Origin: Vicia villosa
Taxonomy: Eukaryota > Streptophyta > Magnoliopsida > Fabales > Fabaceae
NCBI RefSeq assembly: GCF_029867415.1
Contig: NW_026705398.1
Span: forward strand, 186,001-250,000
Length of the DNA stretch: 64,000 nucleotides
Direction: 5' to 3'
A program made the position numbers and the translations under genes. Under the pieces are notes generated by a model that was not told the origin of the DNA, ran no database searches, and saw only the letters and a program-made list of their open reading frames with translations. Of the stretch, positions 37,272 to 46,900 are shown one piece after another. Within the stretch, counting starts at the first letter, position 1, and each line of letters opens with the position of its first letter.

Positions 37272-38470
37272 TGTTGATGCTCTGTCTGTCCTGTATTATT
37301 GTCTAATGTTTGGCTAAAACATATAATAGCAGCAAATGGTCATAATGTGAATCTTGCAAGTTTATAAAGAACAAAACAGGTACAAGCAAGATGTTAGATG
37401 GAATGTCATGACATCGCGCCTGCAGAACTGGAAGAAAGATTCAGTTTGTACTTAACAGATACAGAATATTCTATGTGAATATTATGTAATCCTATGTGGC
37501 GCACATTTAAAGGTCAAAAGAATAATTGAAGAATCAGATCAGAAGATTGAAGATTTGGGAGAATCAGATCAGAAGATTGAAGATTCAGCAGTTTCTAATT
37601 TAGGAAACTCAGGATTAAAAGACCTTATTTGTAGCCGAATATTTTCTTCATATTTGTAACAGCCAGAGTGCTGTGATTTGTAAGCCTAAGTCCAATTGGG
37701 ATCAGGTTATAAATAGGAAACTTTGTAACCTAGTTTAGTAATCTAGCCAGCATTTAGAAAGATGTAACCATTAGGGTTAGCCATGTAGGTAAACCTCCCG
37801 GTTTGTGGGAAGGTCACTCATTTGTCCTTCTCGAAACCTGTAGGTTAGAGAAGTTATTGTCCTCACTCGAAACCTGTAGGTAAGAGTTGAGTATTGTAAG
37901 CTTGATTGAAGTTGTGAAGAAGATCAAGTATGTATTCATTGTTAATTGTGTAAATAGCTGTTGCAGGGTTGTAACAGTTAGGTATTACCAGGGAGTGAGC
38001 AGAGGTTTTTCTTATCTTGGATGGAGTTCTGAGATAGAGATTGCATTGGGTAGTGACTAGGTAAACCAGAGGTTGTTTATCTGTAAACCAGAGGTTGTTT
38101 ATATAAAATAGTACTACTGATAGTGGAATCTTCTTCCTGGCTTGGTAGCCCCCAGAGTATGTTAGTTAGAACCGAACTAGGTTAACAATTAACTGTTTTA
38201 TTTATCTTCTGCATTATTTGTTCAATTATGAATGTTATGACTTTGTCTATAACATCAGGTTCAGAAGTGTTAGTTGTTCCTATACAGAACCATGTAAAAT
38301 TATAATCTGGTTATGTATGTTGAACATGTGTGATCCCGGGTCTCATTGACTCTTTCCTAAGAGTAATCAAATAACGAGGGATCCTTGTATTCTGCTTGTG
38401 CTACATTTATAACAGATCTGATGTCTTGACATAAAAATTGATATTCGAGTCTGTCATACCAGAATTTTCA
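37272..38470 (+). repeat. 5' LTR of the copia (SIRE/Maximus-like) element
   Basis: Starts tgttgatgctctgtc, ends ccagaattttca, 1,199 bp. A TATA box (tataaata) is at 37,708. The partner LTR is at 51,072-52,282. The target duplication ataag is at 37,267-37,271 and 52,283-52,287. Confidence 0.92.
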
Positions 38471-39682
38471 ATTGGTATCTGAGCAGGCATCCTGTCTGTT
38501 TCTGGATGAGATCCATAAGGGATTAATTCTGGTTGTGGTAAAAGAATAAGAGTGTTTGAACAATGAATGTTCATATTGTATGGTCCCTTGAAGTGGAGGA
38601 TGGACCTATATGATTAGACCAACCTGACCTAAGAGCTGTGATGCTGGAACAAAGAGTGCTAAGTCCAAGTACTTCATGCAGGAGTGAAGAACTTGAATTT
38701 AAATACAAATTCAAGTGGTATCTATGAATAGAGAAGAAACTCATCAAAACCTTCATGCGGGAGTGAAGATATTGATAAGGTAACCTCTGTTGTCTGTGAG
38801 TTCATCAAGTCAGGATTTTGGTTTGGTCTAATCAGTTGCTTGGTGCAGAAGCAAGCATTGTGCAAGGTTGAGTAACAATCAACATGTAGTTGTCATGCTT
38901 ACTACTAACACTTAAAGTAAGCATTGTGTGAATTTTGTTGATATATGAGTATTTTTCTGCTGCATAGTCTCTGAGAAACCCTAAGGTTATGAAGGTTCAA
39001 CAGAATGTATGGCAGGTATTGACAGCTATAATTAAAGTGTCAAAGATACTTGAGTAATCTCTCAAGTCCACTCATAATGGCATGGTTTATTAGAGCTGAT
39101 GAATGTCACCTGATCAATGATATTCATAATTATCTGCAAGTGTGTACCTTGAAATCTTCAAGGTCGAAGTGTTCCTAGAATGAGGAACAAATGTCCTATA
39201 TGATGTTGGGACATTAAGAACTGGTATGCAGCTACCAGCTGAAGAACAAATGTTCTGGTGCTAAACTAATGTTGTGTGAGAATATTGGTTTGGAACCTAC
39301 TCCTGGTCTGGAAGAGGAGACATCTGGCTAAGTTAATCAGGACACGATTAACATGTGCTCTATTTCCTTAAGAAAAACTCATAAAGGTATTCCTTTGTAA
39401 TCCTTTATGTTGTACTCTCGAAGAGCCTATATCTGTAAGTTTCCTCTATTCAATGAAACCAGATAAGTATTCATAACCATGGAGCAGTTGTTGGAGCTGA
39501 ATACTGTGTCTCTATCACAGTGAAATATGGTTAAGAATGTGTACTGCCCTAGTTGTTATCCAGAAAGGGTAGTATGATTTAAAATCAAGGAAGTCAGATG
39601 GATCTGACTAATTCAGTGTTATGCTATGACTAAGCCTGTTCCAGAAACCTAGCTGAGGGAATCTCCTCTATAGGTACAGACC
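38471..39682 (+). mobile_element. copia element, internal region left of the nested insertion
   Basis: Begins attggtatctgagcagg, an initiator-Met-type primer binding site. No gag frame can be read, so the element looks non-autonomous or badly decayed. It continues at 47,858 after the nested element; bases 39,678-39,682 (agacc) are the target duplication of that insertion. Confidence 0.75.
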
Positions 39683-40640
39683 TGTTAGCTGAAGATTTCG
39701 TTTGGGAAGAAATGTCCTTTGAAGGTCTGAAATTCGAAGGAGGTGGTTACTGATGACCATCTTTGAAGATAAAGAATGGCTACTGATGGCCATGCTTCGA
39801 GAATGATGTTTAAGTTGAAACAAAGATAGTGAGCACCGAAGCTAAATTCGAGAAGAATGGTCTTTGAGACTTAGACGTTTTTTGCAAAATATGCAAAGTA
39901 CTGAAGCTTAGCGTGTTTTCGTGGCATTCTCGATTATAATTATGTTGCCACGCGTCGAAGGAGGATTTAGGCGGGATGATTTGAATTTCGAAACAGTTTA
40001 TGTAACATCACGAAGACAGATGGCATCCCTGGATTTTCTGTGGGCAACGTGGCGTTAGATTAGTGTAGGACCGTTAGGGTCGGAACTAGTATAAATAAGG
40101 GTCTTAATGTTAGGATTCCGTGTGTTCATTTTGTACAAATCACTCACATATTGCTCAAGTATCAAGTGTTAAGAGAAAGAGTTCGCTGAGAAATGTACGC
40201 ATGACACCAACACCAATTTAAATACATGTGTATTTTCCTTTATTCAAGTATCTTTCGATTATTACTGCGTTTTCGTTTACTTTCTGTCATTTACATTCCT
40301 GCACTCTTTATTTTCATGTCATTTATCTTCGAAGCACTTAACTTTTCTGCACTTTAAGATTCTCGCACTTTTACAGTTTTTGTCTTATGTTTTATCTTTA
40401 ACTTACCCTTTCGCTGATGTTATATTTACGTGTATAACAAGGTGATTGCTAATCTTTATTTATTTGATCAAGTATTTCTTATTTCGAGACACACCAGTCA
40501 TAGAGATAATTCGAACTATCATGAATAACAACCTATTTGACTATGTCCTAGGATCAATCTAGTCGATCCTGCGAGTAACCAAATCATATTTATTATAGTT
40601 TGGAAGACTAGCGGTTGTTTACCAGAAATCACCGTAAACA
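39683..40640 (+). repeat. 5' LTR of the PMD-bearing element
   Basis: Starts tgttagctgaag, ends accgtaaaca. TATA box (tataaata) at 40,090-40,097 is the likely sense promoter. The U5 phrase 'gatcaatctagtcgatcctg' (about 40,551) recurs at 47,771 and in the fragment at 59,220. Confidence 0.93.
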
Positions 40641-40660
40641 AATTGGCACGCCCTGTGGGA
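40641..40660 (+). other. primer binding site of the PMD-bearing element
   Basis: 'ttggcacgccctgtggga' two bases after the LTR resembles the tRNA-complementary site of Tat-lineage elements; the exact tRNA is not assigned. Confidence 0.55.
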
Positions 40661-40724
40661 CCGTGTCAAACAGATTGTTATTAATCGATTGTTTTGTTTT
40701 GTCTAGAAAATATCAAGACCTTGT

Positions 40725-42017
40725 ATGAACCTTAGGAACGGTAAATTAACAAACAGTGCACAATCGATTCCCAAACGAAGGTACAACAAGAAAATGGTCG
40801 TTACGACCAGTGCGGGGGGAGATCAAGATCCCCCACAAGGGTCAGGAACAGGAGCGGCAAATTCTACGCATGTTTCGACTTCTACTCAAGGAGCGCAGAA
40901 CATACCAGGTCCGAATGGATCGAGACCCATGGACAGTTCCCAGGCTATACTTGAAAACAATACAGCAACGACAGGGACTATTCCAGTTTCGGTATCGACT
41001 ACCGCACCTCCATCCTCAAGTGCAAGCGAGATGCAAGTTGCTTCGACGAATGCTGAAAACCAATTATTCTCCCCTGGATCATCTGCGTTCGAATGGAGAC
41101 CAAACAGTCAATATGGAATGCCATATCCATACATGACAGGTACACGAGGAGCAGGACCTACATACACTACAATTAACCCCGCGACATTTTCGCCAAATGC
41201 TGGTTCAGTAGGTCGAAGCGCACAAAATACTGGCTTCTCTGCCCAAATACCCAATTTTACCACAAGTAATCAAGCAGCATTCCGACAAGAGATGGACGCA
41301 AGTAATCACGATATGTTAGGAACCCTGGCCAGAGAATTATCGTCAATCTTAAATCCTTTAGCAACAAATATTGCTTGTACTAATCGGGAGAATATGGAAA
41401 CTTTTCAAAAGATATCATCCCAAATGAATCGAATGGTAGAATTCATGGGTGTTCCACAACCCAAGCGGAGAAATAACCAATCCTCTTATCGAGAAGGAGA
41501 CCCCATTCTAGAACGTGTCCAAAATGCAGTGCCTCCGCCTGGTGCAACCACTGTTGGCGTAATTCCTCCACAGAGAACAACAACGGTCGAAAGGAATCGG
41601 GTAATAGATCTAGAGGCTTCGAACCGAAGAACTATCCCCGCTCAACAAGAGTTTGAGGAGGAAAGGCCCAGATTAAGGGTAGTAGGTAGGGATGAACACC
41701 CAGACGAAGTAGTTCAGAGAGTCAGGAGAGAAAACCTAGCCACAGAAAATAACTTAACTGCCATGATAGAGAGAGTTATGGCCAATAATGGCCTCAGTAC
41801 TGGACTTCGACGTCCAAATTATACATCTCCCATAGCGAATTATATCATGCAAACAGAGTTGCCTAGGGTCACCAAAGTGCCAAAATTTACTAAGTTTTCA
41901 GGGGACACGAACGAATCAACGGTGGAACATATTGCCAGGTATCTGACAGAAGCCGGGCGCCATGTGAAGAAGGAAAGGTTGAAAAGGTTGTTCTTTTTAA
42001 GACTCTGTGTTTTTTGA
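40725..42017 (+). CDS. truncated gag of a Tat-type Ty3/gypsy element
   Basis: 430-residue ORF. It starts MNLRNGKL 85 bases after the LTR. A long low-complexity, Ser/Thr/Gln/Asn/Pro-rich region fills roughly residues 20-370. Residues about 376-412 read LPRVTKVPKFTKFSGDTNES then TVEHIARYLTEAG, the start of the conserved capsid part of Tat/Ogre-type gag. Directly after this the frame runs into unrelated residues and stops. The remaining capsid domain, the zinc knuckle and the whole pol are missing, although the ORF itself has no internal stop. Gag would normally form the cytoplasmic particle that packages the RNA; a protein ending here probably could not assemble. The junction (about 41,970) marks where the segment with the antisense gene begins. 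Confidence 0.8.
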   Translation: MNLRNGKLTNSAQSIPKRRYNKKMVVTTSAGGDQDPPQGSGTGAANSTHVSTSTQGAQNIPGPNGSRPMDSSQAILENNTATTGTIPVSVSTTAPPSSSASEMQVASTNAENQLFSPGSSAFEWRPNSQYGMPYPYMTGTRGAGPTYTTINPATFSPNAGSVGRSAQNTGFSAQIPNFTTSNQAAFRQEMDASNHDMLGTLARELSSILNPLATNIACTNRENMETFQKISSQMNRMVEFMGVPQPKRRNNQSSYREGDPILERVQNAVPPPGATTVGVIPPQRTTTVERNRVIDLEASNRRTIPAQQEFEEERPRLRVVGRDEHPDEVVQRVRRENLATENNLTAMIERVMANNGLSTGLRRPNYTSPIANYIMQTELPRVTKVPKFTKFSGDTNESTVEHIARYLTEAGRHVKKERLKRLFFLRLCVF

Positions 42018-42564
42018 GAAAACGGAGGAAGAGAAACAAAGTTCTGAGCAAAAGGTTTCAAGCAAGTGTGAAAGAAGAAGTGTGATGTTAATCCTTTATA
42101 TAGACCTGGGGCAATAGAGGAACGGTTTAATTTTAATGATTGATTAGACTGCGTTTGGTATTCCAAAGAGGAGTTATGGCTTCCGCCGTTTCCCGCCCTG
42201 GGAAGTTGAAATGTAATCATGAGAAACTGGTGCACACACGTCTTAAAAGAGACGTTTTGGAGGAAGTGACGTCATCACTTAAATGATGGTTACGGCTAAG
42301 GGAGTGGAAACGTCAAGTCTAGACTAAAAGGAGTGCAAAGGATAGTCAGGTCACGTGCTTGCATTTATTAAGATTACTGTGACAATTAAATATATTTTGG
42401 CAAGATTTGAAGAATTGCTAAAGTGTTACACATGATCATTGCAGAATGGAATAGAGTATGTAAACTGGAAAACAAAAGGTCTACATAGATATATTCCTGG
42501 TGGAATTCGATTACAAGATAAATCAATGCGCATTATAGAAAAGTCATTACAAGATTCGAAAGGA
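42018..42564. other. spacer between truncated gag and the end of the antisense gene
   Basis: No supported gene. It should contain the 3' untranslated region of the minus-strand gene. The 131-residue minus-strand ORF 41,840-42,235 overlaps gag in antisense and is discounted. Confidence 0.5.
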
Positions 42565-43625
42565 CTAATTAAAATCTCTAGGAAGAGTGTCTTTTATCTT
42601 CGAATACTGAATCTCCCAGGAAGACATGCGAAGTTCAATCAAGGCCCGTTGTTTCTTCAGTTCGTCAATTTCGGGAACTAGTTTTTGTGCAGCTTCGAAA
42701 TGCTGGATTCCTAAACGCGCAACTTCAGTCAATTCCTGCTCATTGGACTGTTGAATGGTTGCCTTACGAGATTCAGCCTCCTTTATCTTTTCTTCAAGCT
42801 GGACAATTTCCTGTTTCCAGGATTGGATATTCCGCTCACATTCATCATACTCTTTTTGTTTCTCTGAGCGTTTAAGCTTGAGAACATCACCTTTCTTCGA
42901 CGCATCGGTAGCGGCTTTCCAAGATGAACTATGAGAAGCCACCTTCGCAGTAAGTTGTTCCTCAACATTGCGACGTCGAAGAATGTTTGATTGAAGTTGT
43001 TCGATCAGAGAACCCAGCAAAACAATCACCTCTGAGACTTCTTTCGAAACCAGAAGTAGATCCACCTTTTTCAGAAGTTGATTCAAGCCATGACTTTTGG
43101 TAGGATCTTTGCTAAGAATTTCGACGAGGTTGGTTTCGAAGAACTTTTCCTTTATCTGATGAAGAAGTACAAAAGTATCCTCTTTGTCACCAGATTCTGG
43201 CTGGACAGCTGGAGAAGTTTCGAGCTCAGAAGGCGAAATGTTATCAGTACCCATCATAGCCTTGAGGAAGCTGAGAGGATCAGTCTGTTTAAGCTGCTCC
43301 AATTCTGAAGGAGTGGGCTTTGCTGGGGCAGGCGTCGAAGTAGTTTCAGGAGAAACTATGGTCCCAAAAAGTGTAGTTTCATGAGGAACTACTGTGGCTA
43401 GCTTGGAGGTTTCTTCCATAACATCTTGTTCAGATAAAGAATCCTCACTACCAGTTGGATGACCAGCTGCATTGTGGCTACCTGAACATTGTTGATCTGC
43501 TTTTTTGCTCTTGTGAGTAGGTGGAGAATCATCAGTTGAATGACTTTCTTCGACTGCTATACTAGGGATGATAGTCGCAAGAGGCTGAGCGTCTTCGACC
43601 ACTGGTGAAAGCACATGAGACTTAC
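42565..43625 (-). CDS. antisense PMD gene, last exon (coiled-coil part)
   Basis: Minus-strand open frame to the stop at 42,565. I place the exon start at 43,625 because 'cttcatgcag' precedes it and the phase joins correctly to the exon at 43,773-43,704. The encoded part is about 350 residues. The first ~180 are acidic and Ser/Thr/Pro-rich (e.g. EESHSTDDSPPTHKSKK, SPETTSTPAPAKPTPSELEQ). The last ~140 form a long, charged coiled coil (QKEYDECERNIQSWKQEIVQ, LEEKIKEAESRKATIQQSNE), ending LPRDFN. The coiled coil suggests self-association or partner binding. It is the C-terminal part of the gene starting at 46,467 and is found on the strand opposite to gag. Confidence 0.7.
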
Positions 43626-43703
43626 CTGCATGAAGTAATTAGAATATATTATAGTGGGAAAGTTGCAAGAAATCTCTTTGCCGTAAAAAGAATATGTATC
43701 TAC

Positions 43704-43773
43704 CTTGGAGGCTATCAAGATCAATATTAAGAGTGAAGGCTTTAAGGTCAGAAGTGGCTATCCTAACATCATC
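43704..43773 (-). CDS. antisense PMD gene, small internal exon
   Basis: 70 bases between an acceptor ('attgtag', minus strand) and a donor ('caag' then gtagat). It encodes DDVRIATSDLKAFTLNIDLD followed by SLQ, and with the next exon gives an unbroken frame through GKSHV. The match of phase and splice signals supports real splicing on the minus strand. Confidence 0.6.
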
Positions 43774-43844
43774 CTACAATCATAAGGTAAAATGTTAACT
43801 TAATTATTTTGAGTTAAAATTTATAGAGATGATGAGATGGGGAA

Positions 43845-44121
43845 ATCCAAATATCTTGGCTAGAATGTTATCTGGGCTCGAGTTATGGCTCTCAACAACA
43901 AAAACATTGCTACCACCTTTTAAAGGTGATTCTTCAGAAGATACCTTTTCACCCGGTGAAGTGAGCTTCGAAGATCCAGATCCCTTTTCTTTTCCCGAAG
44001 GAGTGACGGCCTTCTGCCTTTTCTTTTGGGCTTGTCTGGTTCGAGGTGGAGATTTGTCATCATCATCTGAAACAACTACTTGAGAAGCTTTTCGTTTCGA
44101 ATGTGGCGGAGGCTTCGAGCT
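43845..44121 (-). CDS. antisense PMD gene, second exon (basic region)
   Basis: Begins after the acceptor 'ttacattttcag' (minus strand) at 44,121 and stays open for about 90 codons: SSKPPPHSKRKASQVVVSDD, then RTRQAQKKRQKAVTPSGKEK. The run of Lys/Arg looks like a nuclear localisation signal. No good GT donor is visible at its end: 'ccaagatattt' near 43,855 looks like a former 'aag/gtattt' with one changed base. The downstream edge is therefore approximate. Confidence 0.5.
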
Positions 44122-44154
44122 CTGAAAATGTAAATTGGGTGAAGTAAGTATGAT

Positions 44155-46467
44155 TCATGGGACATACAAATAAAATATAAAGTATGTGTATATCGTGGGT
44201 TTCTTATCAGTAGTGATAGAGTCACTCCCACTGGGTTTGTTGCTCTGCGAAACTTCAGAAGCTTTCTGCACAGGGATTTGTTTGATCTTTTTCTTTCGAG
44301 CAACAGCTGCAGTTGAAACTGGAATCAGTATTTCAGTGGAAAAAGAAACGTTAGTCGAAAATTTGTCTAAACCCAAACCTTCAGGTATTGGAGTCAAGAC
44401 ACGAACATGTTCAAGGTCTATATGGAGGTGTCCTTTGAAAGTATCCAGGGTATGCTTAGTCGGGACCACTCGTTCAGCGTGTTTTTTAGTGCTTTCCTGA
44501 AGAATTTTAAAAGCATTCCCACACACGAACCAGTCTGGGAAAGGAGGGCTTAAAGCCACACCAAAATCAGCGCTTGGCAGTGGAGGGAATTTCAGAGGAT
44601 TAAGTTTGAAAGCCACTTCATAACGCAGTTCTGGTCGAACAGACGAGGGCAGTTTCAACTTATCCAGTTTAGCAGAAAACTTTTCGCGCAAAATGATTGC
44701 AGCTTCGCGAACGGTCCGACTAAGATCATTAGGCCTGTAAATGGTTTCAATGAATTTTTGAAAGGCTTGTATTTCTTTAATATGAGTCGAAGTACCTTTG
44801 TGAAATTTTTCCTGCACATCATCAAAAGCTTCAGTTAGTTCGCGAGTAAGGCTCTCAGCATCGAAGATTTGCATGCTGTAGTAATCTGTCCACCATTGTT
44901 GGAAATCTGGAGTAGAATAAAAGGCAGGTTCGAAAGGAATAGGAGAGAGATTGGTAACACCAGTGTATCTGGCGATTTTTGATTCACACTCATCTTCAGT
45001 TAGATACAAAGTGTGTAGACACATATGGTTCCTTTTCTCATACAGACATTTGGGTTTTACTTGAACCAATCCAAATTGCTTGGATACCAGATTTGGTTGG
45101 TAGCAGAGGAGAACACATTGGCTTTTGGAGGGGCGAAGACGGTGATAGAATAACCTTGGGGTAAGGAAAGCTTCCCAGATAATCATGGATTCAGTATCTT
45201 GATCTTGAGATGTTGTTGGGAACTTTCGAGTGAACCATTCAGGACCCACTATCCTGTGTACGAACGGAGCCATTGAAGGGCTGAATTGATGACACCGAGC
45301 AAACATCATGACATATGCTAAGAAATGCTCGCGAAGTTTCCCAGTCTCTTCTTTTGGGGTTAGCAAAGCCAACCTGGTTCCTTCTACAGTTCGATTTTTA
45401 ATATTTGGATCTTCTTCGTTCACAACACCTCGAAATGGGAGGTGAGCTTCGAAAGTAGCATTAAGCCACAGTTGCAAAAGCCAGAAAGGACCAGCAAAGA
45501 GCAGGGATCCTGATTCATAATTCTTAACAAGGTCTGTTGCTTCACCTAGGTTCTCATAGAGAAACCCTAGAATTAACTGGCTTAGATTCAGTTGTGTTCC
45601 AGCATGTAGTTGATTGGCCATACAAAGATACCTCTTTGCTACCTGTATGGACCTAGAGCAGAAAACGCACCTCGAAAGCCATAAGGCTAAGAAAGCAATA
45701 TGCTCTTCTTCTGAGACTACCTCATTGTTTTCGTCATGATATTGTTGAATGAACGCAGTGTAAGTAACTGTTGCTTCGCTAAAATTAATAGTATCGGTAT
45801 CCATGACATTGGGGTCAAAGGTCTCTCCGGTTGGTCGAAGCCCCGTGATAGCAGCTATGTCGAAAAGAGTGGGGGTGACCATTCCACACGGGAGATGAAA
45901 AGTGTTGTGGGAAGCGTCCCAGAAATGAACTGATGCTACTAACATGGTTTGGTTGTATTCTAAACCAGTTTTGGACAGTTGGATTAAATCATAAATGCCC
46001 AGTTGTTTCCAGAAAGAAGCCTTGTGTTTCTCTACTCTTGCTAGCCAGGCATAGTACAGTTCAGGGTCTTTTGCTAAGGGAATTGACCTAAAAACTTTCA
46101 CAAAATTGGTTACATAGTTTAACCTAATTTTCTCTAGGGCTGAAGGGGTTATGGTCGAAGTATCTTCTGTACCATCAGGATCTGCTAAAATAGAACAGCC
46201 ATCTTCATCTATTTTGTTCTTACTAACTAAAGGCCTAGTTTTATAGTAAGCAGGAAAGAATTTATTCAGAGAAGGGTTAGTTTCTCCTGGTAAAGGACCC
46301 ATGAAGGCATGAGTTTTTCCAGAAAGTTCAAAAGGAATGATTACCTGAGAAGCGTAAATGGCGCGCACTTCCGCAGAATTTGGGTTTGGTATGTACTCTT
46401 GATCCCCCATCTGTGTGGATTTTTGAAGTTTCAAAGCTGGTTGAAGAACGTTTGAGGAGGACGCCAT
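44155..46467 (-). CDS. antisense PMD gene, first exon: plant mobile domain (aminotransferase-like) protein
   Basis: 770-codon open frame on the minus strand. The start MASSSNVLQPALKLQKSTQM is at 46,467. Residues roughly 110-560 resemble the plant mobile domain (PF10536) found in MAIN/MAIL proteins and in many plant transposable elements. Marks include FHLPCGMVTPTLFDIAAITG (about 190-209) and the Trp/Leu-rich stretches FLALWLSRCVFCSRSIQVAK and AGPFWLLQLWLN, then CYQPNLVSKQFGLVQ and FQQWWTDYY. The frame's last ~18 codons (to 44,155) are probably intron read-through, as an acceptor and a new exon follow at 44,121. The enzymatic activity once suggested for the family is unproven; nuclear roles in gene silencing are known for cellular PMD proteins. 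Lying antisense inside an LTR element, it is an extra gene of the retrotransposon. There is no stop or frameshift in 2.3 kb, so it may still be expressed. Confidence 0.82.
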   Translation of the reverse strand: MASSSNVLQPALKLQKSTQMGDQEYIPNPNSAEVRAIYASQVIIPFELSGKTHAFMGPLPGETNPSLNKFFPAYYKTRPLVSKNKIDEDGCSILADPDGTEDTSTITPSALEKIRLNYVTNFVKVFRSIPLAKDPELYYAWLARVEKHKASFWKQLGIYDLIQLSKTGLEYNQTMLVASVHFWDASHNTFHLPCGMVTPTLFDIAAITGLRPTGETFDPNVMDTDTINFSEATVTYTAFIQQYHDENNEVVSEEEHIAFLALWLSRCVFCSRSIQVAKRYLCMANQLHAGTQLNLSQLILGFLYENLGEATDLVKNYESGSLLFAGPFWLLQLWLNATFEAHLPFRGVVNEEDPNIKNRTVEGTRLALLTPKEETGKLREHFLAYVMMFARCHQFSPSMAPFVHRIVGPEWFTRKFPTTSQDQDTESMIIWEAFLTPRLFYHRLRPSKSQCVLLCYQPNLVSKQFGLVQVKPKCLYEKRNHMCLHTLYLTEDECESKIARYTGVTNLSPIPFEPAFYSTPDFQQWWTDYYSMQIFDAESLTRELTEAFDDVQEKFHKGTSTHIKEIQAFQKFIETIYRPNDLSRTVREAAIILREKFSAKLDKLKLPSSVRPELRYEVAFKLNPLKFPPLPSADFGVALSPPFPDWFVCGNAFKILQESTKKHAERVVPTKHTLDTFKGHLHIDLEHVRVLTPIPEGLGLDKFSTNVSFSTEILIPVSTAAVARKKKIKQIPVQKASEVSQSNKPSGSDSITTDKKPTIYTYFIFYLYVP

Positions 46468-46880
46468 GAATGAGTTTGATTCTTGGGAATGGGTTTGAAT
46501 ATAACCAGGAATGTTCTTTTTTGTGGAGGAATAAGGAAATGGAGGTGAAAGTTATATGAAGGTGAGAGTTCAGGTATTTAAAGGTTTAAACGGAAACCCT
46601 TTTAAATCTTTTGGGTAAAAGCCAAGAGACACGCGGCAGGCGTTGATTTCATCCAACGGCGGTCGAATAGTTATTAGCTTTACTCCTAGTATATAGGAGT
46701 AATGATCAGGAAGTAAGACCAGAACGTGGGAATGTAAGTTATGAGTAGACATCTTTGAAAATGACAAGACGTTTTGGAAACAGAGTCATAAATGATTATG
46801 ACGTCAGTCAATGATCTTGGAACTCTAAAACGAAATCTTGTTACATCAAGAAACGCCTATTTCTCTTGTTTTTCGAAACA
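46468..46880 (-). promoter_or_regulatory. putative antisense promoter and leader of the PMD gene
   Basis: A minus-strand TATA-like 'cctttaaatacc' lies at 46,573-46,584, about 106 bases before the ATG, the same offset as the TATA box of the decayed copy. No plus-strand gene lies here. Transcription from it would run against gag towards the 5' LTR. Confidence 0.4.
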
Positions 46881-46900
46881 GGCATTTATTGGGGGCAATT
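46881..46900 (+). other. polypurine-tract region of the PMD-bearing element
   Basis: 'ttattgggggcaatt' directly precedes the 3' LTR, as in Tat/Ogre elements. Confidence 0.65.

Noticed and set aside
41840..42235. 131-codon minus-strand ORF overlapping gag
   Set aside because: Antisense shadow across the gag truncation point with no recognisable protein features.
43078..44083. Plus-strand ORFs opposite the antisense PMD gene
   Set aside because: They are short, lack known motifs and mirror the long minus-strand frame with coherent domains.
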